This document shows, piece after piece, positions 47,769 through 59,359 of a stretch of DNA of 64,000 nucleotides (within the stretch, counting starts at the first letter, position 1; each line of letters starts with the position of its first letter). Source of the DNA: Conus ventricosus (Eukaryota > Mollusca > Gastropoda > Neogastropoda > Conidae). The notes under the pieces were generated by a model that saw nothing but the letters and a program-made list of their open reading frames with translations, ran no database searches and had not been told where the DNA came from. The DNA is taken from assembly GCA_018398815.1 (NCBI GenBank), contig CM031610.1, forward strand, positions 39,183,811-39,247,810, read 5' to 3'. The position numbers and the translations under genes were made by a program.

Positions 47769-49427
47769 CAAAGAAAAAAGTTAAGCACCCCCTTATATTT
47801 TCAACTGTCAGAATTGACAACAATGTATGACCCCAAAATTTTCAATTTTGTCAAGAATGGTGTGTCATTGAAAGGATAAAACCAGTCAGGCGTGTATGTG
47901 AAGCATTGTCATGGTGTGGCATGCACGTGCATTACGGTTTTTGAAATTTTTAAAATTGAGGTTTGGTGAGTCATCCAGTTTAGCAATCACAGTTGGTTTT
48001 AAGAAAAGATATTCTTTGCAAAGAAATATGGTGCGAAGGAGGATAGCAGAGGCCAAACGATGGCAAATTATTGGCATGCATTCCACTGGAATGTCCTTCA
48101 AAGCAATCGGGCTTCAATTGGGCTTCCACTACACTGTCATCAGCCGGCTGGTGAGGAAACACCAGCAAACCAACCATGTGCAGGACCGCCCACGATCTGG
48201 CCGACCACATGCAACGTCACAGCGCGAAGACAGGGCTCTACTTCGCATGATACGCCATGAGCCATTCGCCACAAGCACCAGCTTGAAACGACAGTGGATG
48301 CCTAACAGACAACTTTCCACAAGAACAGTGCAGAACCGCTAAAAGCCTGCGGATATAAGGCGAGGAGGGTTATCAAGCGCCCTCTGTTGACTGACCACCA
48401 CAAAAGACGGCGTTTGGACTGGTGTCTCGCTTGGCGGGGTGGAACCTGAGGAACTGGAGAAAGATACACTGGTCGGACGAAAGCCGATTCCTGCTGCACG
48501 TCACTGATGGAAGATCAAGGGTTTGGAGACGCCTAAATACAGCCTATGCGCCCAGGAACATACAGGCAACTGTTCCTCACGGTGGCGGTTCCATAATGGT
48601 CTGGGTGTGCCTCTCACACGACTGCAAGCTGGATTTGATTACCATTCGAGGAACCCTCACAGGCGGACGGTACATCCGAGCAAAGATAGTTCGCCCTACG
48701 GAGTGCGTACAGTCTTTGATCCGAGATGTCCTTGAGCCGGTCGTTGTGCCCCATTTTGACAACCACCCACTTGCCACCAGACCAGTGTACATGGATGACA
48801 ACGCCAGGCCTCATCGTGCTCAAGCAGTAACAGGCTTTCTCCAGCAAGAAGCAGTGCAGACCCTGCCATGGCCTGCCATGAGCCCAGACCTCAATCCACT
48901 GGAGCACATCTGGGACATGATTGGCCGTCGTTTGCAGACCTTGGACCCTCCTCCACAAGATCTGCATCAACTGGAAGCTGCACTGCATCAGGAGTGGCAG
49001 CAACTGACGATGCAATAGATCCGGCGACTGACTGGAGGGATGCGACGCAGGGTTGAGGCGGTCATCCAGGCTCAGGGCGGATTCACGGGCTACTGAACAT
49101 TTTCATTTTTCTTTGGTTTATGGAGATTCATGGCAATGTTTTCAAATGAAATTGCCACTTTCATTAAGCACTATGATTTTGTAATGACCATACTTTTCAT
49201 GGGTATTTTTTCACGGGAAAATGTCATTGATCTTTCTTTAGCAATACCACATTCTGTTTATGATTTTGTATATCATTTGTTGTGTTTTCATGTTGTCAAT
49301 ATCTTTATTTAATAAAAACAGAAGAAAAAAATGTTCCCCATTAAACAGTTTAGTACAAAAAAGAATTTCAGTTTCTCCAAACTAAAAACCATTGGGGGTG
49401 CTTAACTTTTTTCTTTGTATATATTTA
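47769..49427 (+). mobile_element. Tc1-like element B, right copy
   Basis: It is about 1.66 kb with perfect 23-bp inverted ends (AAAGAAAAAAGTTAAGCACC plus CCC). It sits in a TA microsatellite, as expected for a TA-targeting transposon. The inverted repeat shares GAAAAAAGTTAAGCA with element A, so the two families are related. Confidence 0.92.
48028..49096 (+). pseudogene. Tc1-like transposase B (frameshifts and one nonsense codon)
   Basis: A DD34E transposase related to that of element A. It starts MVRRRIAEAKRW and has SGRPHATSQRED, IHWSDESRF (about 48463-48489), MDDNARPH (about 48790-48813) and NPLEHIWD (about 48895-48918). I count 34 residues between the last D and the E. Lesions seen: loss of a base near 48338 (NR then stop, where L-K-A-C-G is expected), a disturbed segment near 48430-48445, and a TAG at 49016-49018 where element A has a Gln codon. 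The catalytic triad is intact but the frame is not. The C-terminus ends GGFTGY. Confidence 0.92.
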
Positions 49428-49476
49428 TATATATATATATATATTATATATATATATATTGTGTGTGTGTGTTGTG

Positions 49477-49576
49477 NNNNNNNNNNNNNNNNNNNNNNNN
49501 NNNNNNNNNNNNNNNNNNNNNNNNNNNNNNNNNNNNNNNNNNNNNNNNNNNNNNNNNNNNNNNNNNNNNNNNNNNN
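49477..49576. other. Assembly gap, 100 N
   Basis: Exactly 100 N. It marks the right edge of the mirrored contig and cuts the LINE that follows. Confidence 0.99.
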
Positions 49577-51478
49577 GAAACCGCTCCTGCTCGTGGACCC
49601 TCAGAGAGAGTGGTGCCAACCCCGGGACCTGAAACTGTCGTTCTGCCAAAAAATTTGTATGAAAAGCGGAAGATGACCTCGAAAACCCAGATCGTGGAGA
49701 TCATGAAGTATCCCCGACTTCCGGGTGGTATCGTAGGCCTTCTCCAAGTCGAAGAAAATTGCCACTGCATGCTGTTTGTTCAGAAAGGCGTTCCGAAGTG
49801 TAATTCCAGACGAATCAAATGGTCAACCGTAGCCCCTATGTTTGCGGAAACCACACTGTTCTTTCGCCAAAAGGCCATCGGTTTCCAGTTTCCCACATGA
49901 GCCTAGCGTTGACCATTTTCTCCATCAATTTACAGACACAGCTGGTCAAAGCTATGGGACGGTAGTTTGATGGATTAGAAAGATCTTTACCAGGTTTGGG
50001 ATGGGAATAATGAGGGCTTTTCGCCAAGAGGGTGGAAAAAAACCTGTAGTCCACACATGGTTGTATACCTGTAGCAGATGTTCAGACCTTCTTGCGGAAG
50101 ATGTTTCAAACAGTTGATAATGGATTTCATCTATACCTGGAGAGGAATCGCTGCAAGAAAGTAAGGCAGATTTCAGCTCGTTTAACGTGAAAGGAAGATT
50201 TAGTCTTCCATGTTGTCTGACGAAAAATTGCAGGTGATTTTTCTTTAAGGGTTTTATTTTTGACAAAAGTGGCTGATTTGTTAGAAGAGGAGGAATTCTT
50301 TTCAATGGTTGAAGCCAGCAGATTAGCAACTGCTTTTTTCTCTGTTATTAAAGAGTCAGCAAACTTGAGATGGTTCACAGTGGGACAGTGTTCTTCCCTT
50401 TGATTTTTTAATGATGTTCCACACTTTTTTCTTAGAAGTTTTCGATGTCAGCCTGGAGCAGAAGCTTCTCCAGGACCGACGTTTACTGATTTTAAAAGTG
50501 TGTCCTCGATTTGGCACGGAGTTTCTGATGGGCTCGAGCGTTGGGACCCGAAGGTCGTTGGTACACCTGACGCTGAGCCCGTTTTCTAACTTTGGAAATT
50601 TTGTTGGCAGTCTGAATCGAACCAGGTGTTTTGGCATTTGAAGTTTATCGGAAGACACTGGAATACAAGTTTTAGCACACTTGATCACAGTGTTAGTCAG
50701 TGATTCAGCTGGGTCTGGACTCTGAAGAAAATCAGTGTCCTGGAATTCTTTTGAAATAAATGGCTGCAAATAGATCCCAGTTTGCTTTCTTATAATTTAG
50801 ATGTTGAGAGACAGAGACGTGTTCAGTTATTACAGGTTGTAGAAGGACAGGGAAATGGTCACTTCCGTGCAGATCGTCATGGACAGACCACTCATAGTCC
50901 AGACCAGCGAGGGGTCACAAACCGACAAATCTAAACACGAAAGTGAACCTGTGGAAGAGTGGAGGTAAGTTGCAGATCCGTCGTTCAGACAACACAAATC
51001 TAAATCCGAAAGGGCATCCTCAATTAGCAGACCTCTGGATGACGTACCGACACTACCCCAAAGAGGATTGTGACCGTTAAAGTCACCCAACAGCAAAAAA
51101 GGTCGAGGAAGTTCTCTTATCAGACTGACAAGGTCCTGACGACAAACCGGGACAGAAGGTGGAAGATAAAGGGAACGATTGTCACAGTCTTGTGGAGAGT
51201 GCCCTCTCGAGCCACCGCAGAAGGGATGTAGACGAGCGACAGGACCTATACAGCAACGTTTTGTGTGGAGAAGGGCAACACCGCCCGACAGTCCCCCCGT
51301 GGACTGGTAGTGAGGTTTTGAGAGATAATAAGCAGCCGCGTAAAGTCTTCTGCTTTGAATTTGAGTTTCCTGAAGCGCCACGACGGAAGGTTTTATAGAA
51401 TGTGACACAGAAGCTGCCGCTCCGCAAAGGTTGGATTTTAGTCCACGGATATTCCAATGGATGGTGCAGAGGGCGCAA
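49577..51478 (-). pseudogene. LINE ORF2: AP-type endonuclease and reverse transcriptase, partial
   Basis: The endonuclease nicks target DNA and the RT copies the RNA at the nick. Seen on the minus strand: VALQETQIQ (catalytic Glu, about 51360-51390), LLLGDFNGHNPLWG (about 51055-51100, Asp and Asn of the active site), SLSCLDLSVCD (about 50915-50950) and SDHFP in another frame (about 50855-50872). RT then shows PPSWRKALIIPI (about 50010-50045), NYRPIALTSC (about 49940-49970) and FFDLEKAYDT (about 49735-49765, RT motif A with its Asp). Frameshifts occur near 50860, 50340-50400, 49990 and 49900. The gap ends it before the second RT Asp pair. Confidence 0.85.
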
Positions 51479-51529
51479 AGGAGAGAGATCAGGTCATTCT
51501 CCTCAACGTCTGTTGCTAAGGTTGGTAAA

Positions 51530-52850
51530 TTTATTTGAGGTTTTGTACTGGGCTGTGTTGGTCTTCAGACCTGCTGGCAGACTTGCCAACAGGTGTAGAA
51601 GTATGGCATTGGGAGCGTGGAGGTTTCTTCCCATCTCCACCATCCTCCACCAGGGTTGCACTCCCTTGCCCGCCCGGCATGGACAGAGGAGGTTGAGGAT
51701 GGGGTGCTGGTTTTTTATCTGCTCCAGCAGCAGATGTTGTAGACGGCTGGGCAGTCTGAGGGGTGGCGGATTTTTTGCCTACCACCAGGGGCAGTCACTT
51801 TGGGTTTGAGAGGTGGTGGACCTGTTCCACCAGAGTGACAGTTTTTCTTGCAATGTCTTCGAAAACGTTTTATTTTACAGTTTATCCGTCTGACAGCCGA
51901 CTGACCGAGTTGGAACAGTAAGGACTTTTTTACGGTCCGAAAGCATACCGAAGAAGCTGTCGCGAATGTCCAAGCCCTGTTTCCGGGCCTTCCAAACAAG
52001 GAGATCTTCTTTTCTGTTTGAACTCTTTGTATTGCAGATTCCTGAATCCAAAAGGGACAGTTTCGAGAAGAAGGAGGATGGTCGCACGCAATTTGCACAA
52101 TTGTGCCGGATCTTTACACGGCCCATCATGGGTTGCTTGCAGCAAATTTACCGCACACTCATGCCCAGAACAACGGTTCTGCCATGGCCACACTTCTGGC
52201 ATCTGAAGGCCCTCAACGGGGAAGGAAAGTTATAACTGAACCCGGACAATCAGGTAGCCAATTTGATGCGCCGGAGGGCGCACAGGGTTGCAGAATGTCA
52301 GAAAGAGGGTGTTTGTGTCCATGTCCCTCTTTCTGCAACCTTCTTTACTGTCACACCTGGGACGCCTAGCTCGTTTTGTCTCTGATCTCTGAAACACTGA
52401 TAAATCCCTGCAGGCGAATCGCTTCTCTTTCGATGAATATAAACTTTTGTGGGGGTAGTCACCATGATCTCCCTGGTCCACAAGCTTTTTTGCCTTCAGC
52501 TGCTGTTCAGATTGTTTCTGTGATTTAATTGAATTAGAAAACGAGCCGTTCCTCAACCTCTTGATGGACAGAGGGTCCACTGCTAAGCCTTGAAGAACGT
52601 TGCCTTGGCATAGCAAAGGGCTCAAAGCTGAAAGGGTCTTTCTTGCTCCGTCCTTACATAAACGATGCCAGGAAGCCCAAAACCTGTCTTCTGTCGTATC
52701 TCCATAACCGAATGCTGTCGAATCTTCGATATCCCTGAAATAGGGGATGCTGCATTTCCTCTTTTTTGGGGGGATTGTGTTTTGAAAAAAGCATGGTATT
52801 TTATTATATTTCATCCTCCCTTACCACCAACTTGGAGATCCAACTAAGGG
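51530..52850 (-). pseudogene. LINE ORF1, gag-like protein with zinc knuckles
   Basis: A nucleic-acid-binding ORF1 protein of a Jockey-type LINE. A segment with ARRPRCDSKEG, TNTLFLTF and PPAHQIGYL (about 52260-52400) matches the conserved block before the knuckles in such proteins. CQKCGH and CSGHEC...HDGPC (about 52095-52195) form CCHC-like knuckles, split by a one-base shift at a GGCC run. The Pro/Thr/Ser-rich tail runs to about 51530. At least three frames are used, so it is broken or mis-sequenced. The start codon is not certain. Confidence 0.75.
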
Positions 52851-53510
52851 GCCAGGCCAAGACAACCTATGTCATGACCCCTTCAGGCTTCGGGAGAGAT
52901 TTACGACAAACAGAAGCCACCAACCCTATCCCCCCTGATCATGCTCAACCTCCCGGGAACAGAGAGCTTGAGCACAGCAGGGGGTTTACTTGGCAGCAGG
53001 GGACCTGACTGTCTGACCAACCCCAAGAAGGGGGAGCCGTGTCGTACACCGGGGCCAACGTGTACTCCCTGTCTCGGTATGTCCCGAGCCAACTGTGATG
53101 GTGTTGAGCGCGCTGGTTGGCCTCTCAATCACCAGGATCTCATTCCCTCCGACACGGTCGACCGCACAGGCAAACCGGGGATCTTTAAGGGACCACAGAG
53201 CGAAAAGGGGAGTGTGGGAAAAGAGACTTGAAGGGGAGACGGTAGATAGAAAGGGCCAAATAAAGGGAGGCAGAAAACCAAGAAAAGGGGAAAGGCGGGT
53301 TTACTCATTAGTCGGACCTCACCCTTAGCCTAATCTGCATGGGAAGAAGCCCTATAGGGGGCATCAACTCCCTTACCACGTTTACGCTTAGGCCATACAG
53401 CATCTTCAACCTCTTCAGGCCTATATGCGTGTGAAAAAAACCAGCCTATCCTCCAAGTATTGATGCCCCTGCAGCTAAGCCTAAGGGTCACTGGACCCGC
53501 GTAGCCTCCG
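52851..53510 (-). other. Probable LINE 5' region
   Basis: GC-richer DNA between ORF1 and the G-rich minisatellite. No protein motif is seen on either strand. It is assigned to the LINE only by position. Confidence 0.35.
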
Positions 53511-53514
53511 ACCA

Positions 53515-54515
53515 CCAGACAAGGTTCGCAACCCCGGAGCGGGGGGGTTGAGGTTACAAGGGTTGGGTCCGGTGTGGGGGTAGACGGAAAGGGGGCACTG
53601 AGGGTTTGCAGTTTACAAGGGTGGAGGTCCGGTGTGGGGGTTGATGAAGGGGGCTGGGGTTGCAGTTACAAGGGTGGAGGTTCCCGGTGTGGGGGTAGAG
53701 GAAGTGGGCGGGGTTGCAGTTACACGGGTGGAGGTCCGGTGTGGGTGTAGAAGGAAAGGGGGCGGGGTTGCAGTTTACAAGGGGTGGGAGGTCCGGTGTG
53801 GGGGTAGAAGGAGGGGGCTGGGGTTGCAGTAAGTGTGGTTGGTCCGGTGTGGGGGTAGGGAGGTAGAAGGAAGGGGGCTGGGGTGCAGTTACAGGGTGGA
53901 GGTCCGGTGTGGGGTTAGAAGGAAGGGGGCTGGGGTTGCAGTTCAAGGGTGGAGGTCCGGTTGTTGTGGGAGGGTGAAGGAAGGGGGCTGGGGTTGCAGT
54001 TACAAGGTTGGAGGGTCCGCGTGTGGGGGTAGGAGAAGGGGGAGGGGTGCAGTTACAAGGGTTGGAAGGTCCGGTGTGGGGGGAGAAGGAAGGGGGCTGG
54101 GGGTTGCAGTTACCGGGGGTGGAGGTCGGTGTGGGGGGTATGAAGGACAGGGGGCTGGGGCTTGCCAGTTACTAGGGGTGGGGTCCGGTATGGGGGGGAG
54201 AAGGAAGGGGGCTGGGGTTGCAGTTACAGGGTGGAGGTTCCGGTGGTGGGGGATCTGAGAAGGAAGGGGGCTGGGGTAGCAGTTACACAGGGTGGAGGGT
54301 CCGGTGATGGGGGTAGAATGAAGGGTGGGCTGGGGTTGCAGTTTGACAAGGGTGGGAGGTCCGGTGTGGGCGGTGAAGAAGGCGGGCTGGGGTTTGCAGT
54401 TACCAGGATGAGGTCCGGTGTGGGGGAGAAGGAAGGGGGCTGGGGTGGCAGTTACCAAGGGTGGAGGTCGGCTGTGGGGGTAGAAGGAAGGGGGCTGGGG
54501 GTTGGGAGTTCCAAC
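53515..54515. repeat. G-rich minisatellite, unit about 55 bp, about 18 units
   Basis: The unit is close to GGGGCTGGGGTTGCAGTTAC plus AAGGGTGGAGGTCCGGTGTG plus GGGGTAGAAGGAAG. Spacing is 52-57 bp, with many one-base indels in G runs. Each unit has at least four runs of three or more G, so G-quadruplexes are plausible. Confidence 0.93.
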
Positions 54516-54554
54516 TGGTGCTCAAGCATGGTGGATTGCATCCCTTTTTTACAC

Positions 54555-54735
54555 TTGCATTCACACACAAACACACACCAACCCAACTCACACACACACA
54601 CACCACACACATGATTGGAAGTCACAACTTCTAAAGAAAGCCCAAGGATGGATTGCAGGCCTTTCACACACTCACACAACACACACACACCACACCACTC
54701 ACACACACACCAAACATACACACACACAAACCATA
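54555..54735. repeat. (CA)n-rich microsatellite with two blocks
   Basis: CA runs at 54567-54610 and 54665-54727. GGATTGCA and nearby A/G-rich sequence precede each block, so this may be a small duplication. Confidence 0.85.
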
Positions 54736-54739
54736 TGTG

Positions 54740-55171
54740 TTCCACTCACAAAGAAGAGTTATGTGAAGCCAATGATCTCTAAGTACCCGTCATACCTAGA
54801 GTGTGGTTCAAAAAGCCAAGAGCATTGTAGGATTCCCCCAAAGAACGTTACACTTGCATATTGTTGATAAACAATATTTTCCTACACTGAAAATAAAATA
54901 AAAAACACCAAAACACTGAAAAACACAAGTCATAACCAAACGACCCCAGCACAAAACTGGGGATGAACATTACCTCAAAACTTGGTAGTTTCCCAAAGTG
55001 TGACAGAACTGAGTGACTAGGACATGTAAACATCTTTTTTCTTTTATACAGACTACAACATACATACACCTCTCTTCATTCTTTGACTAAACTGAAACAT
55101 ACACTTTTCATTTTTTCACTAACACAAAAATGTTGAGCATTTCTCTTTCATTAGGACAAACTCTGGCCTTA
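54740..55171. other. AT-rich DNA, no gene
   Basis: No coding or repeat signal that I can support. Confidence 0.5.
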
Positions 55172-55885
55172 GTTTTTCGCCCGCGACAGCTCTTACCAGA
55201 GCTTAATTTTGCCATGGGCTCTAACTGCGAAAGATTACGATTCGCCACAACGAGTTTCATCCACATAACGGATGTGTCCTGAGAATGTTATGCAAATTTC
55301 CTGACCAACACTGCAGGTTTCTGCATCTCTTGGGCCTGGTTGATGCTGGATATACAGCACTGACCTGTCATACAGTCTCCGACTAGAATGGAAATCTGTA
55401 GCATCATCTTCACCATCCTAATCTCATCGATCAGCATTCAAAGCAAAAATCCCAAATTCTATAGCTCTTCATACCCTACTGTCATGGTGACCTCAGTTTT
55501 GATTGCCTTTGCACGTCTATGGCCATGGTGTGATTCTGTCAGGGTTACCAGCATCAGCACAAATCATGGGGACTGTTGTTGAACAGACATGGTGGCACCA
55601 TCCAGACTGAGAGCTCACTCACGCCAGCTTCATGACTAAGCAATTACTGTTGTCTGTAGGGGGCTATGCGGATCCGAACAGTCACCACTGAACACCACCA
55701 AAGTGAATCAGCAGCAGTGCAGTGTCTCCTCTGGTGTGTTGCCTCATAATGACTTGACATTGCCTGCTCCCTGTGGACTGCCAGTGTCAGGGCTTTGTGC
55801 TGGGCCGGGGGTGTGGCTGTGGACGAGGGCTATGAATGAGCAGTATGGGTGCAATGTCAGCGAGGTTAGCTCAAAAGAAAGATAA
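55172..55885 (+). mobile_element. Long SINE, 5'-truncated older copy
   Basis: It matches the body of the element at 56734-57590 over about 710 bp. Shared blocks are GAGTTTCATCCAC, AATTTCCTGACCAACACTGC, GGGCCTGGTTGA, GTAGCATCATCT, ACTGAACACCACC and GCAGCAGTGCAGTGTCTCCT. It lacks the tRNA-like head. No clear A tail or target duplication is left, and it is more diverged than the other copy. Confidence 0.85.
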
Positions 55886-56717
55886 CAAGCTATGACAGCT
55901 GTACAATCCTATTTCTTTAAAGGGTGTGATCACACCAAATGTACATTTTCTTTCTTTACCGACTGATTTGCCACATACATACACTTCTTTTTCTTTAACT
56001 GACTGACTTCAACATGGGTACATTTCACTTTCATTAGTGGTGAATTAAGACACACATCATGTCATCTTTCTACACTGACTGTTACAACATATGCACAGAC
56101 TTCTGTCTTGACTGAGGAAATGTAGTCAAGCTGCAGAAAGGCTGCCACATAACTATCCTTTTAACTTTCCTTTATTCACTGCCCCTTCACTTCTAATACA
56201 CATACACATGTGTATCCATACACACACACACACAGACATGCCCACATACCACACACACACACACACATGTCCACATACCAAACACACACACATACACACA
56301 CACATGAATAAGTTCATGTCACCAGAACTTTTTCTTTATCTCTGTATTTCCTCTGCATTTTTTCAACCACTATATTTGTACCAGTTCTAGTTACAACGAT
56401 CTAACTTACTGACCACCTAACATAAAAAAGGATATCCCTGTAACAGAAAACACATGCATGCACACCAGAAGAAAATGAAAAGGAACTGTGCACATGCACA
56501 CACACACTTCCTAAGATGTACTAACTGCATTGTATAAGATATGTCCCAGCTGAACACACCCGCCATGTAGAAGCTTTCAATACAAACTACAACCTGAGCA
56601 GCATTAAAACTGAATAATGATGCAAACAAAAAACAAACAAACATACATACATAAGCAAAAAAGAGAAGAAAGATGTGTGCTGTCTCATGTAGAAAACACA
56701 GTTCTAAAAGCACTTTG
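55886..56717. other. AT-rich DNA with CA microsatellite
   Basis: A CA-rich block lies at 56196-56305. The words ACACTT(C/T)T..TTTCTTTA..CTGACT recur near 55950-56080. No gene is recognised. Confidence 0.5.
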
Positions 56718-56733
56718 AGGTGTACCAAAACTT

Positions 56734-57590
56734 TTTTTTTTTTTTTTTTTGCTGTCCCAACCTCTGCGCCACCTCAGAGGCAGTGCACCCACGCCGCTCA
56801 TTCCGACACCCCCGTCCACAGCCACAGCCCGGTCCGGCCCCGCCGCAGCCCCGGCACCGGCAATCCACAGGAAGCAGTCAATGTCAAGTCGTCAAGAGGC
56901 AACTCACCGGAGGAGACACTGCACTGCTGCCGAGTCACTTCGGTGGTGTTCAGTGGCGCCTGTTCTGATCTAACATACGCAGGGACACCACCTTACAAGC
57001 CCCCTACTGACGACAATAATTGCTTAGTCGCGGAGCCAGTGTGAGTGAGCTCTCCCTCCGGAGAGCGCCACCACGTCCGTCCAATGACAGCCCCCATGGA
57101 CTTGCCGATACCGGTGACCCCGACGAACCAAACCAACGCCACAGACATGGAGAGGACATCGAAATTGAGGTCACCATGAGAGCAGGGCATGAAGGGCCAC
57201 AGAATTTGAGACATTCTTTTTTTTATGCTGATCGATGAGAATGAGGATGATTGAGATGATGCTACGGAATTCCATTTCGGTCTGAGACTACATGACAGGG
57301 CTGCACTCTACACTTCCTTTCATAATATATCCTGGCGTCAACCAGGCCCGAGAGATACAGGCACCTGCAGTGTTGGTCAGGAAATTTGAGCAACACTCTC
57401 AGAAACGCATCCATTAAGTGGATGAAACTCGACTGTGTGGTCCCAGTCTTCCCAACTGAGTTCGCAGCAAACTGAACTCTGGGTAGGAGCCGGTCGGGGC
57501 AGAAAAACCCACATGACTCTGATGGGATTCGAAGCCACGACCTTCCAGCCTGGAGTCCACAACGCTAACCACTTCGCCACGGCGGCTGGT
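56734..57590 (-). mobile_element. Long tRNA-headed SINE, full-length, about 855 bp
   Basis: Read on the minus strand it starts with a tRNA-like head (GTGGCGAAGTGGTTAGCG, A box; GGCTTCGAATCCCA, B box) and ends in an A tail (T run at 56732-56750 on plus). A perfect 16-bp target duplication, AGGTGTACCAAAACTT, lies at 56718-56733 and 57591-57606. This shows a retrotransposition event. At about 855 bp it is far longer than most SINEs, and no RT motif is seen, so it must depend on a LINE. Confidence 0.92.
57526..57590 (-). promoter_or_regulatory. Pol III internal promoter (A and B boxes) of the SINE
   Basis: On the minus strand GTGGCGAAGTGG (A box) at about 57570-57581 and GGCTTCGAATCC (B box) at about 57530-57541. 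Spacing and sequence fit a tRNA-derived promoter. Confidence 0.75.
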
Positions 57591-57891
57591 AGGTGTACCA
57601 AAACTTAGTTGATATGTCTGAACAGCGTTACTATTGCTATCATTATGTATGGCTTGGAACTGGGCACCCTGTGTTATTAAAAGGCAACAATTTAAAAAGG
57701 AAAATGCCAAAGAAAAGACAGGAGAAAAAGGAGCTGATTCACAAACCAAAACAAGCCTGCAATGACCAAGAGAAAAGACAGAAAAAAAAGAGAACAGGAA
57801 ACTAATAGAAAATGACACAAATATACCTGTCAAATTACAAAAGAAAAAAAAAGAGAAAAGCATCTTTGACAAAGACTTAATCCAAGCAGAC

Positions 57892-58029
57892 TTCTTGTAA
57901 GCCATTCCATCAGATTCTTGTAAGCCATTCCATCAGATTCTTGTAAGCCATTCCATCAGATTCTTGTAAGCCATTCCATCAGATTCTTGTAAGCCATTCC
58001 ATCAGATTCTTGTAAGCCATTCCATCAGA
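57892..58029. repeat. 23-bp tandem repeat, six perfect copies
   Basis: The unit TTCTTGTAAGCCATTCCATC plus AGA is repeated six times with no change. The lack of change points to very recent expansion. Confidence 0.97.
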
Positions 58030-58441
58030 AATGAAAAATGCATCACACACTGTTTTTATCACTCATTTGCAAAATGTTTTAGGTAACCCAACCCTCATCC
58101 CCCAAACTCTCCCTCATTTTAATTGTCATGATCCTAATTTAAATTTCTTTGTAGATACTGACTTCACAAACAGACCTGCAGAAATTCGAAGAGAAATTTG
58201 AGCTGAGGTATTTTTGGGACACATACACACTCAGAGGTAGGACTAAAAACCAAATCGTAATCCACATTAGCATTCAGGATAATAATGACATGTTAATGAA
58301 CAGCATTTGCACTTGTCAAAGGTCTACAAAGCATCTTCTGTTCCATCCTACTCTTAAGTCCCCTCCCCTCCTCTTCTCTCCCCCAAATCCATTGCGTCTC
58401 CCCACTCCCTCCAGACAACCATACAAAAACCACCAACTGAC
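58030..58441. other. Unique DNA, no gene assigned
   Basis: No motif is seen on either strand. Confidence 0.45.
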
Positions 58442-58515
58442 CTGGGAATGTTGAGAATGACAAGGCAATGGAGCTTGAGGTCCTGAACTTTTTGTGTGAT
58501 GTTCACTCCATCGCA
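58442..58515 (-). CDS. Possible internal exon of an unknown host gene
   Basis: A 74-nt minus-strand segment between TTTTCTGCAG and AG|GTCAGT, open in one frame (CDGVNITQKVQDLKL within it). A second minus-strand candidate ends at 59010 with AGG|GTGAGA and reads EFEVFVEPLRTVPPDKSLR. The two join in phase. The protein is not recognised. The opposite strand also has an open stretch at 58973-59071, so the strand of the host gene is not settled. Confidence 0.35.
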
Positions 58516-58529
58516 CTGCAGAAAAGAAG

Positions 58530-58622
58530 TCCGCACACACACACACACACGCACACGCACACGCACACACACACACACTCAAACACAAACACACACATGC
58601 ACGCGCACACACACACACACAC
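58530..58622. repeat. (CA)n microsatellite
   Basis: CA runs with CGCACA variants. Confidence 0.95.
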
Positions 58623-58639
58623 ATGTGGCCCTGTGTAAT

Positions 58640-58838
58640 GAATTATTGTTGATAAGAAGGAGGAAGATCAGGAGGAATAAGAAATGGAAAAAAAGGAAAA
58701 ACAAAAGGAAAAGGAAAACAATGAGACCAGAGGGAGAATGACAAGGGGATGGAGAGAAGAAAAAGAAGAACAAGAATAAGATGAAGGAGGAGGGCAGATT
58801 TCAGATTTCCAGAAAGAGAGAGAAAAAAAAAATCTAAA
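58640..58838. repeat. Purine-rich tract
   Basis: GGA, GAA and AAA-rich sequence on the plus strand. No gene is seen. Confidence 0.7.

Positions 58839-58901
<63 letters not shown>
58839..58901. repeat. (CA)n microsatellite
   Basis: About 31 CA units. Confidence 0.97.
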
Positions 58902-58904
<3 letters not shown>

Positions 58905-59071
58905 AATATATAAAGACTTAAGAGTTTCAAACAATAACCATGTTTCCAATAAGACTGCATGTTTTGTTTCAGAGCTGGGTCGGTTTGCTTCAGAAGCATT
59001 CATTCTCACCCTGAGACTCTTGTCCGGTGGAACAGTTCTGAGTGGTTCAACAAAAACCTCAAACTCCGCAC

Positions 59072-59119
59072 TAGTCTGGTAATATTTTCGGCTGACCTTG
59101 AACAAAGTCTTTCAAAGCT
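59072..59119 (+). repeat. Left terminal inverted repeat
   Basis: 48 bp. The outer 17 bp and inner 27 bp are identical to the right end in inverse orientation. Confidence 0.8.
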
Positions 59120-59359
59120 GTCCTTTGGAAAATAAGTAGATGATACCAATCAGTAAAAGATTATGAAGAATCGAGGAGAATTGACTGGCGCGTTTAAAAA
59201 AATAATAATAATTTCGAAATTAGTTTTTCACGTTACGAGATTTTTGACAACTTTCGCCGACCATACACTGATCATGCACTTCCCGCTAACTTCCGCATTC
59301 CTGCGCGCGTGTAACAGCGACACTCGCTCTCTTGGCATTCCTGCGCGTGTGTAAAAGCA

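Larger units (their letters stand above)
49577..53510 (-). mobile_element. Jockey-like non-LTR retrotransposon, 3' end cut by the gap
   Basis: On the minus strand, in order: 5' region (53510 to about 52850), ORF1 gag-like protein (52850-51530), and ORF2 endonuclease then RT (51478-49577). The gap removes the catalytic FADD box, thumb, 3' UTR and tail. The order and motifs fit the Jockey clade. The true 5' end is not defined. Confidence 0.85.

Noticed and set aside
53554..54614. Gly/Val-rich and Pro-rich frames over the G-rich minisatellite.
   Set aside because: Frame use changes with each unit indel, and the sequence is a tandem repeat.
57414..57601. A minus-strand protein starting MVHLPAAVAKWLAL.
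   Set aside because: It is the translated tRNA-like head of the SINE, not a gene.
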